A DNA stretch of 64,000 nt from contig NC_080417.1 in assembly GCF_029873635.1 (NCBI RefSeq), positions 28,735,682 to 28,799,681 of the forward strand. The letters run 5' to 3'. Numbering within the stretch: position 1 is the first letter of the stretch; each line of letters starts with the position of its first letter. The position numbers were made by a program, and so were the translations under genes. This document shows positions 31,101-35,685 of the stretch, one piece after another. The notes below the pieces were generated by a model, which was not told where the DNA came from, made no database searches, and worked only from the letters and a program-made list of their open reading frames with translations. Origin of the DNA: Malania oleifera (taxonomy: Eukaryota; Streptophyta; Magnoliopsida; Santalales; Ximeniaceae).

Positions 31101-33511
31101 AGTATGGCTTATAACGTGACAGAACTGGGCCCCTAGATTTGAGGATTGGCCAAATAAGGACCTGTGCAGCCAAGTCCCAAATAACTGTGATAGTATGATG
31201 AATCTAGGATGTTGATAATGATAATCGCAACTTGCAGAAGCAGATCAAGAAATATTTCTCTATTTTCTTGTCCTCCACTCTTACATTTTTATTCTACATA
31301 ATTGATGAGTAGATATTACTTTGTAGTCATATACTCAATTTGTCTTTATTCATATCCATACTCCTAATTTGAGATGCTGAGTTTGAGTTGTTAATTGTTA
31401 TGCTGAAACAGTTTATTGGTGCCTCTATAGAGCCAACTATGATGATAATTACAGAGCTTTTAAGAGGTGGTACACTGCAGAGGTACTTATGGAGCATCCA
31501 ACCAAATTGCCCGGATCTGAAGCTTACTATAAGTTTTGCGTTGGATATTTCCCGAGTAATGGAATATTTGCATGCAAATGGCATTATTCACCGTAACCTG
31601 AAGCCAAGTAATTTAGCTCTCTCTCTCTCTCTCTGTTGTGTGTGTGTATAGAAAATTGAATTGGAATGGACGTACAAGCATATTAATTCTATATCATAGA
31701 TCCCCTTATGTTTCATGATTTTACCATTTTATTTGGTTCATACTCACTGCACTGGAACATGCAAGTACATGATTATTGTTTTACCCAAAAGAGAAAAGAG
31801 AAGAAAATAAATCAACTAGTAGAATATCTAGTATTTGTGATATGTGAGCATGCCAATCCAGAGTGCATGTCAAATTAATTAAATTATTTTGAACTAGAAT
31901 TTGTGCAATTCTTGTTCAGGGCAATGAGCCTAGATTCTAGTTGGTATTTAACTGGAGCCGGGTTGAACATGGTCTGTAAATTGGTTTGTTTTGTTGTCTC
32001 TTGCATATCTTAACATAATAATTTTTATTCTTTATTGCAGGCAATCTACTTCTCGTGGAAGATATGGGGCAAATCAAGCTGGCTGGATTTGGACTGGCTC
32101 GAGAGGAGTCAGTGGGTGAAATGAGCTCTGAAGCTGGTACCTATCGATGGATGGCTCCTGAGGTGCTTTCTATGGTTCTAAATTTTTTAGTCACAAAGCT
32201 TTACTTTGTGTATAATGTCAGGACCGGAGGAGCTTATGGGTGGGCTTGATACACATGGATGGGTATCAACTTGATCCAAAAGCTTAAGCCTATTGGGTCT
32301 TGGGCCCAACCATGTATATAAGCATTCATCATCCACTCTAATTTTCCAATGTGGGACAAGCTTACAAGTGAAATTCTCAACAATCTCCCCCTCACTTGTG
32401 AGTTCCAACTGCTTCCTCTTGAACGGAAATCGCCTCCCTTCTGGGAGTAAGCCCAATTCTCCAATAGTTGCTTAAGTGGGCTTTACCACTGGCGCCTTTC
32501 GTGCGTTAGATTGTATTCCACGTGCCTCCGAACCAATCCTACCTCTCACGTCTTGACCTTATTCGGATCTCATCCGTAGCCTAGATGATCCTTATTGGCC
32601 TCAGCCACACACTTGGTCCTCCAATTGTTAGCATGTCAGGAGAATTAACTTCACGTCTTGACTTTTTATAATGTCGCTCACCCAGAGTTACGACTTTGGC
32701 TCTGATACCACTTGTTAGGATCGAAGGAGCTCATGAGTGGACTTGATACACATGAGTGAGTACCAACTTGACTCAAAAGTTTAAGCCTATTGGGTTTTGG
32801 GCCCAACCATATATATAAGCACTCATCATCCATTCTAATTTTTCAATATGGGGCAAGCTCACAAGTGGAATTCTCAGCATATAATTCATCTGTCATCTGT
32901 ATCAGTTGTTCAACAAGGAAGCACTTGAAAAGGGAGCGCAGAAACACTATGATCATAAGGTGGATGTGTACAGCTTCTCAATGGTTCTCTTGGAGCTGCT
33001 CACTAACAAAACTCCATTTAAGGGAAGGAGCAACGTAACGGTGGCATATGCTGCGGCTAAAGTAAGCCATTTAAATTTTCTTTGAAAGGAAATTGTTAAA
33101 ATTAACACCACAATGTGTTTTAATACCTTGTTTGTCTGTTGCCATTTATTGTTTTCTCCAATATTGGTAATCGTTTGTTATGTACAACATTTGGAGTTTT
33201 CATGTCTACAATTTTGATCAAAACACTCCCCAAATTCCACACAATGCTTCTTCCACATAGAAACTGGAGTTGAAAACCCTGTTCTTGTGTTGTTTTCTTT
33301 GTGCTTGAGCAATTTCCTAATGGGTAGCTAACTTCTAATTCCATGTTTCTTTTCTTGCTTCCAGAACCAGAGGCCTAGCTTGGAGAACCTCCCAAAGGAA
33401 TTTGTCCCTCTCTTGCAGTCCTGCTGGGCAGAAGACCCAGCACAGCGTCCAGAGTTCATGCAAATCACGGACATTTTGATCAGTATCCTTGACAACTACT
33501 GCTCGAAATAG
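10375..33511 (+). CDS. ATN1-like (Raf-type) protein kinase, probable pseudokinase, six exons
   Basis: The exons are 10375-10607, 23193-23325, 31412-31607, 32041-32162, 32906-33061 and 33365-33511. All introns begin GT and end AG, and the joined frame is open for 328 codons. The kinase domain spans about residues 58-320 and resembles ATN1-like plant kinases throughout (LHANGIIHR, AGTYRWMAPE, HYDHKVDVYSF, SCWAEDPAQRP). Lys87 (VAIK), Glu108 and APE are present. The Gly loop reads NEGSHS, HRD reads HRN (Asn184) and DFG reads GFG (Gly203), so normal catalysis is unlikely. The ATG at 10375 is chosen because it opens MADNGVPDDELFE in the exon frame. TAG at 33509 may be premature (see the tail feature). 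Related kinases phosphorylate Ser/Thr or Tyr in the cytoplasm, but no substrate can be inferred here. Confidence 0.88.
10608..12137 (+). other. Proximal part of kinase intron 1
   Basis: This is T-rich intron sequence with a short homopolymer C run (about 10855-10869). It includes a possible MITE (11403-11625) and a 236-bp tandem duplication (11776-12247). The frames on either strand are not gene-like. Confidence 0.6.
11403..11625. mobile_element. Possible small MITE in intron 1
   Basis: CTTATGTTTGGATAGG with GATTTGGAGG at the left and AAATCCAAATACTACCTTAG at the right form imperfect inverted ends around about 220 bp. An internal copy of the right end lies near 11505-11545. No clear target duplication was seen. 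Confidence 0.35.
11776..12247 (+). repeat. 236-bp tandem duplication spanning the host/LTR junction
   Basis: The segment 11776-12011 is repeated almost exactly at 12012-12247. Each copy joins intron sequence (AGGAGTTCTCATTTG and following) to the first about 110 bp of the Copia-A LTR (TATTGGGAATG and following). The duplication therefore arose after the Copia insertion and left an extra LTR fragment at about 11902-12011. Confidence 0.88.
12138..12668 (+). repeat. 5' LTR of Copia-A
   Basis: It aligns end to end with the 3' LTR at 22399-22929, same length. It contains two GTCGAC motifs (near 12244 and 12266) in the context AAATCGTCGACAGTTT. The first about 110 bp are duplicated upstream. Confidence 0.88.
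12696..14670 (+). pseudogene. Copia-A gag and protease remnants
   Basis: The gag frame starts near 12696 (MVAVSLMKLNVNKFDGMGNF) and is cut at 12925 by a hAT-like MITE. It resumes after 13768 (MDEDLSVAVWLKLE, then MAKSSDLTQ near 13880). A CCHC zinc knuckle (CFKCGKLGHIKLEC) lies near 14241-14282, and the aspartic protease region (WILDSGCSFHMTP) near 14420-14460. Stops occur near 13821, 13949, 14064 and 14190. The same arrangement occurs in the intron-2 Copia. Confidence 0.8.
12926..13768. mobile_element. hAT-like MITE inserted in the Copia-A gag
   Basis: The perfect 11-bp inverted ends TAGGGGTGTAC and GTACACCCCTA enclose 843 bp. The interior near both ends is full of degenerate CGGTTTTGG / CCGAAACC-type runs, and (TA)n lies at about 13127-13165. 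Flanks CACGTCAT and CATGCAT are compatible with a decayed 8-bp duplication, and removing the insert restores the gag frame. The middle (13190-13600) is pyrimidine-rich and carries an internal imperfect duplication. Confidence 0.75.
14671..15231 (+). pseudogene. Copia-A integrase remnant, internally deleted
   Basis: Recognisable pieces are DVWGPMRVASR near 14868-14900, FKEFCEQC near 15060-15085, and DFLVKSASMACFSINR near 15109-15156, followed by AGEAWTSYAVDF up to about 15222. The central catalytic part between DVWGP and the C-terminal pieces is deleted or scrambled. Confidence 0.7.
15465..17549 (-). mobile_element. Solo LTR of a Sirevirus-like Copia, nested in the 15232-18840 insert
   Basis: TGTTGG...CCAACA termini enclose 2085 bp, flanked by GAGAT (15460-15464) and AAGAT (17550-17554), a 4-of-5 target duplication. 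The plus-strand start (GATCCCAAGAGG, G-run, TGAATTGGG) matches the outer end of the SIRE-B 5' LTR, so the element lies on the minus strand. A minus-strand TATA box is at 16579-16586, downstream of the GGTTCGGTCGACC cluster. Confidence 0.8.
16680..17165 (-). repeat. Cluster of about fourteen GGTTCGGTCGACC motifs
   Basis: Degenerate copies appear about every 30-45 bp from 16690 to 17155, many as GGTTCGGTCGACCA on the plus strand with GTCGAC palindrome cores. Some cores are changed to GTTGAC or GTCGAT. The TATA box on the minus strand lies about 95 bp beyond the cluster. Confidence 0.85.
17600..17965 (+). repeat. Cluster of GCGAC / TCGACC motifs in the outer solo LTR
   Basis: Short motifs such as GCGACTTAGTC, TTCGACCAAATGCGCGACC, CACGTCGAGATATT, CTATGTCGAGATACT and ACTTGGTCGACAGC recur over about 365 bp and end about 50 bp before TATAAGTA (18016). 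The unit is looser than in the other LTRs, but the core and position match. Confidence 0.6.
18841..19684 (+). pseudogene. Copia-A pol: linker and reverse transcriptase remnants
   Basis: The region near 18900-19020 matches the pol linker (GQCIFL, KKDEFKLGDRMENRVAIGGDMV). Around 19318-19490 lies the start of the reverse transcriptase region (SYAIIATRKDPTTFQKAV, WIGATVEEMEVLYKN). A large internal deletion joins it to VLGASKSVLGLEIC near 19600-19640. The frame is cut by the solo LTR at 19685. Confidence 0.75.
19685..21748 (+). mobile_element. Solo Ty3/Gypsy LTR (Tekay-like family) in Copia-A
   Basis: TGTAGTGACCC...TTTTTACA (2064 bp) is flanked by a perfect target duplication CTTTG (19680-19684 and 21749-21753). 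TATA box TATAAATAG lies at 20024-20032, followed by a pyrimidine-rich leader. It shares the segment near 21060-21130 (GGGCCGCACAACC) with the other LTRs of this family. Confidence 0.92.
19765..20015 (+). repeat. Cluster of nine TCGTCGACGA palindromes
   Basis: Nine copies, seven of them intact at the GTCGAC core, end 9 bp before TATAAATAG. This is the best preserved cluster in the window. Confidence 0.9.
21749..22398 (+). pseudogene. Copia-A pol end: RNase H remnants and polypurine tract
   Basis: Reading gives FSMVNVKSVISTPLANLSK near 21860-21915, VSKVSYASTVGYID near 21963-22005, and RNase H traces (TGYIVGRPNCWKS near 22089, EAQAAKIVLWFEGSFKELGV near 22180-22230). Several stops are present. 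AAGGTGGAGAT before 22399 is the polypurine tract. Confidence 0.75.
22399..22929 (+). repeat. 3' LTR of Copia-A
   Basis: It has the same length as the 5' LTR and ends in CCAACA before TACTT. It holds two well-kept CGTCGACGG motifs (22506 and 22531), the first within the 16-bp palindrome AAACCGTCGACGGTTT. Confidence 0.88.
23193..23325 (+). CDS. Kinase exon 2: VAIK lysine and alpha-C glutamate
   Basis: It encodes the end of codon 78 through residue 122, with ATP-anchoring Lys87 (KPVAIKI) and the alpha-C Glu108 in FQREVTML. The acceptor is AG at 23191-23192 and the donor GTATTT follows AAG at 23326. Its two boundaries keep the frame with exons 1 and 3. Confidence 0.9.
23326..24178 (+). other. 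Kinase intron 2, part before the antisense Copia
   Basis: Ordinary intron sequence with one MITE-like insert (23455-23732). No exon-like conserved kinase segment was seen. Confidence 0.6.
23455..23732. mobile_element. MITE-like element, second copy of the 9725-10012 family
   Basis: Ends TTAAAGCCCGTTTAGAAC (left) and ATGATCCAAATAGTGCCTTAAA (right) are imperfect inverted repeats. The internal order of motifs matches the copy upstream of the gene. Confidence 0.5.
24179..24590 (-). repeat. 3' LTR of Copia-B (minus strand)
   Basis: TGTTGATGCA...TTAACA on the plus strand, 412 bp, matches the copy at 29073. It has no CGAC motif cluster, unlike most other LTRs here. Confidence 0.9.
24711..27325 (-). 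pseudogene. Copia-B pol: integrase, reverse transcriptase, RNase H (broken)
   Basis: In translation order the pieces are integrase core with PQQNGLAERMNRT near 26920-26880 and ASMACYPVNK-like sequence near 26780, then linker. Next is the reverse transcriptase start (GATWVLVQKPKDR-like region near 26130 and KQMDVETAFLHGELEEDI near 25900), followed by the intact active site YVDDMLIAS near 25620. RNase H has DYTGDLDKRRST near 25100 and TKHIDVRYHAVRGW near 24820. Stops separate the pieces, for example at about 27325 in a position that is Gln in this family. The end is frameshifted near 24720. Confidence 0.88.
27326..28663 (-). CDS. Copia-B gag, protease and start of integrase (open frame)
   Basis: The likely start is the ATG at 28663 (MESTSTAKFKVEPFNGKNNF). 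A UBN2-type gag domain follows, then a basic linker, a CCHC zinc knuckle (CFYCGKEGHMKKDC, near 27950-27905), and the protease motif LDSACSYHM near 27765, where the usual DSG reads DSA. The frame ends at the start of the integrase zinc-binding region (LWHMRLGHMSERG). It is the longest open element frame in the window. An upstream in-frame ATG at 28801 exists, but the gag match begins at 28663. Confidence 0.85.
   Translation of the reverse strand: MESTSTAKFKVEPFNGKNNFNLWQSTVKDVLVQQGLIKALYGKHKKLETMSGDQWEELEMKVASTIRLSLVLEIKYSALNETSPAKLWKKFENIYMSKSLVNGLYLKKQLYQLRMTEGTEVKDHLNYFNKIITLLLSIKVKIEEEDQALILLYSLPSSLDTLKTTLLLGKETLTVDEVTTTILESENFYKSDHLGHGEGLVAKGESSKQRGRSSSRGNWNRGKSRSKSKGKRGNWRSGCFYCGKEGHMKKDCLKGKRDLEEKNRKKIKQATIVERNSSIFYGDLLDVTTGSSYLADTRILDSACSYHMCPYRDWFDSYEPISGGTVLMGNDASCGIIGIGMVRIRMFDDVVRTIKDVRHIPDLKKNMISLGSLDSNGFSFSTRDSVLKVARGSLVVMKGHLRNNLYTLVGSTVTSRAAVSTSSDTDTDDTTLWHMRLGHMSERGL
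29073..29485 (-). repeat. 5' LTR of Copia-B (minus strand)
   Basis: TGTTGACGCA...TTAACA on the plus strand, 413 bp, adjoins the primer site at 29056-29070 and is followed by TAGTA. Confidence 0.9.
29491..31411 (+). other. Kinase intron 2, part after the antisense Copia
   Basis: Non-coding intron sequence containing a hAT-like MITE (29829-30407). It ends with the acceptor AAACAG at 31406-31411. Nothing else was recognised. Confidence 0.6.
29829..30407. mobile_element. hAT-like MITE in kinase intron 2
   Basis: Inverted ends CAATGTTTTAAAAGG and CCTTTTAAACCATTG enclose 579 bp. They are flanked by an 8-bp duplication GGTGCTAT / GGTGCTAC (29821-29828 and 30408-30415) with one mismatch, as expected of the hAT superfamily. 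Confidence 0.72.
31412..31607 (+). CDS. Kinase exon 3: hinge to catalytic loop
   Basis: It encodes residues 123 to the first base of codon 188. It includes FIGASIEPTMMIITELL and SFALDISRVMEYLHANG, ending in the catalytic loop HRNLKPS, where the proton-acceptor Asp of HRD is Asn184 (AAC). The donor GTAATT at 31608 splits the Ser codon, which exon 4 completes. Confidence 0.9.
32041..32162 (+). CDS. Kinase exon 4: activation segment
   Basis: It encodes residues 188-228: NLLLVEDMGQIKLAGFGLAR then AGTYRWMAPE. The Mg-binding DFG reads GFG (GGA at the first position). That needs two base changes from GAT or GAC, so it is not a simple recent transition. The acceptor is TTGCAG at 32035-32040 and the donor GTGCTT is at 32163. 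Confidence 0.9.
32216..32879 (-). mobile_element. TRIM (miniature LTR retrotransposon) in kinase intron 4
   Basis: Two 167-bp direct repeats (32216-32382 and 32713-32879), each TG...CA, are flanked by a perfect 5-bp duplication TATAA (32211-32215 and 32880-32884). The plus strand has GGCTCTGATACCA (32698-32710), two bases from the second repeat. That is the complement of a tRNA-Met primer site, so the element lies on the minus strand. A CTCCCCCTCAC tract after the first repeat is the complementary polypurine tract. Only 330 bp lie between the LTRs and no protein is encoded. Confidence 0.92.
32906..33061 (+). CDS. Kinase exon 5: C-lobe helices
   Basis: It encodes residues 229-280 (LFNKEALEKGAQK, HYDHKVDVYSFSMVLLELL, NKTPFKGRSNVTVAYAAAK). 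The structural Asp of the VDVYSF helix is present. Acceptor AG at 32904-32905 lies only 21 bp after the TRIM target duplication. The donor GTAAGC is at 33062. Confidence 0.9.
33365..33511 (+). CDS. Kinase exon 6: end of the C-lobe and TAG stop
   Basis: It encodes residues 281-328 (NQRPSLENLPKEF, LLQSCWAEDPAQRPEF, ITDILISILDNYCSK). The conserved Arg of the RPEF helix is present. The TAG at 33509-33511 is followed by 51 further open in-frame codons. Confidence 0.9.
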   Translation, partial: NQRPSLENLPKEFVPLLQSCWAEDPAQRPEFMQITDILISILDNYCSK

Positions 33512-33667
33512 GCTACACCGCAAAAGGTGTATGAGAGTGAAAAAAGCCGAAGCAACTCAATGGCAGGTCCTGCAGGCACCAGTCATTCGATGTGCAAGTC
33601 AGAGAAGAAGGGCAATAAAGTTAGAAACTTGTTAACACGCTTGTTCCGATGCTTTAATACTGTTTAA
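33512..33667 (+). pseudogene. Open C-terminal tail beyond the kinase TAG
   Basis: After the TAG the same frame stays open for 51 codons to TAA at 33665-33667. The tail contains PAGTSHSM near 33569-33592, then basic residues, and ends LLTRLFRCFNTV. ATN1-like kinases have a tail after the kinase domain with a PGTSSLM-type motif and an aromatic/Cys-rich end, so this looks like the real C-terminus cut off by a nonsense change. The alternative is an ordinary 3' UTR that is open by chance. Confidence 0.6.
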
Positions 33668-34170
33668 CCAATTGATGAGTTTATAAGTCCCATATCATGG
33701 CTTCTTGAGAGCTTTAGCTCAGGGACCCTGGGATTTCTTGTAGAGCGCTAGCTTCTTCTCCCTTTTGTAAAACAAGTAGGATCTGGCGGATGACTTTCCT
33801 CTGAAATATCATGTTACAATGTTGTACAGGACTAAAGATGAAGTGGAGGAAAACGATAAAAAAAATTTGCAATTTTTTTCCCCTTGCAGTAAGTGACCAT
33901 TTCTTGTCTGTGATTGGCTGTTGACCATGGAAAATTTGCGGTGTAATTCTTTTACAATGAGTAGGAAATGCTGCGTTAGACAGGAGTCAAAAGGTGGATT
34001 TTGATTCCAAGAGAAATGTATGGGCGGTGAAGTGGAATTCCATGCATGCCGTCAATGAGTCCTTAGCTCCATTATCTTTGTGAATCTTGACTAGATTACT
34101 CTAAATTCACAGTGTATAGCTCCGCATTCAACATTGATTATGTATAAAAAGCCATGTATAGCAATGTATT
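33668..34170 (+). other. 3' flank of the kinase gene
   Basis: It contains the probable rest of the 3' UTR and downstream flank, with no further frame and no clear element ends. It stops abruptly where the truncated SIRE-B LTR begins, near 34171. Confidence 0.5.
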
Positions 34171-34679
34171 ATCAAAAATACTTTTTACACTAATACAATA
34201 GATCTTGAATAAAACTATAACTTTGAATGTAGCAAGAGTTCAAAGCTTAGAAAACAATTCTCGATAGATTTTTTAAATAAACAACTATAAGAAAATCTGT
34301 TGCTTGTTCCCAGAAAATGATTTTTCTTTATGCACAAATACTGAAAAAGACAACTTTTTAATCAAATATTGAAAGCTCAATGAAAAGTTACTCAAACCTC
34401 AAGATCAACCTTAGATTTATCAAAAGTGTGCTTGGATCTTGAAGACACAAATGCCTAAACAAGTATCAATTCTTTGGAGTGCAGGCAATGACGTTAGCAA
34501 TAGAATTCACATCTCTCACAAGATTGTCAAAATACGTTCAATGCTATGCAAAAAGTGGTGCTCTAAGGTTTAGAAAGTATATTTATATGTGTTCTCGGCC
34601 CTAGAATGAATCCTGACTGTTGGATCTATTAAAAACTCGATTTTCCGTCTGTGTCCGCGCTGGAACGTAAGTCAGCACC

Positions 34680-34805
34680 TTGACATTCGTCGACGAATGG
34701 GTACGTTTGTCGACGAGTGTACAACACTCGTTCGTCAACGAGACAATGTGTTTGTCGCCGAGTGACCTTTATATGTTCGTCGACAAGACCAAGGGGTTCA
34801 TTAAT
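34680..34805 (-). repeat. TCGTCGACGA cluster in the SIRE-B 3' LTR (shorter version)
   Basis: About six copies (for example ATTCGTCGACGAATGG, TTGTCGACGAGTG, TTCGTCGACAAGA) lie upstream, on the minus strand, of TATAAATATA near 34577-34586. The corresponding block in the 5' LTR (44815-45010) is about 70 bp longer, so copy number differs between the two LTRs of one element. Confidence 0.8.
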
Positions 34806-35033
34806 GAGGCCTCTAATAATTTGCCTTGAAAATTTCATTTCAACTTAGAACTATTTCAAATAAATTTTTCATGAGATGCATGAGCCCTAAGGTTAGTCTA
34901 AGATGTAATTGAGCTTCAAAATATATCATATGACATGTAAATACATCAAATCTAGATACCAATTCCCATTAAAGTCTTCAACTAGAAGCTTGTTCTTTCA
35001 TCCTTCTTCGCTTTTAATTCTATGGGTTGTGCC

Positions 35034-35528
35034 TAGGGGTGAGCAAACGGTCGGTTCGGCCATATTCGGTTAATTAACCGAATTAATCGAAATTTTCAGT
35101 TAATGATTTTTGATAACCGAACCGATTGAACAAAGGAAGCTCACCGAACCGAACCCGATGGAATTACCTTTTCGGGTAATTCGGTTAACCGAAATAATTT
35201 GAAATTAATTATTAAAAATAGAATATAATTATAACTTTTTTACTAATTCGAGCTTAATTAAGCATCTCATCTATTAATTTTATTAATAAAAAAGATATTT
35301 TGGTATTAAACTATAAGAGTAGAATCACTAGAATCATTAATTATCAATTCGGTTAATTCGGTTAACCGAATTGATAATTCATATTAACCGAACTGATAAC
35401 CGATTAACCGAAAATTGGTAAAATCGTAACCGAACCAAACCGACCCTATTTCTTGACCGAACCGAACTGACCGAAATTGGTAGGTTAATTCGGTTAATTC
35501 GGGTTTCCCCGAATTATGCTCACCCCTA
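35034..35528. mobile_element. hAT-like MITE in the SIRE-B 3' LTR, with an exact empty site in the 5' LTR
   Basis: TAGGGGTGAGCA...TGCTCACCCCTA (495 bp) is flanked by a perfect 8-bp duplication GTTGTGCC (35026-35033 and 35529-35536). The SIRE-B 5' LTR has the same locus with a single GTTGTGCC near 45231-45238. The interior is dominated by GGTTAACCGAA-type runs. Its ends match those of the MITE at 12926. Confidence 0.95.
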
Positions 35529-35685
35529 GTTGTGCCAGGTGTATATGCTTTACTCCTCGTGGCTTCCATGACTCATTCACCTTTCATGCATGCTAAATAA
35601 TATTCTTGCTCACAATTTCAATGCACTAATCAAATACCAAGTGATTTGTCATTATCAAAATAGGATTGGACTCATAGAGTCAACA

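Larger units (their letters stand above)
34171..35685 (-). repeat. Truncated 3' LTR of SIRE-B with a MITE inside
   Basis: It matches 44303-45386 of the 5' LTR closely, apart from the 495-bp MITE and its 8-bp duplication and a stretch of the motif cluster that is shorter here. It ends GTCAACA at 35685, next to the polypurine tract complement ATCTCTCCCTTTTTG. Confidence 0.88.

Noticed and set aside
31327..31584. Minus-strand 85-codon frame
   Set aside because: Antisense shadow of kinase exon 3.
32187..32475. Frames on both strands repeated in kind at 32790-33038
   Set aside because: They fall in the two LTRs of the TRIM element. The duplication comes from the LTR pair, not from genes.
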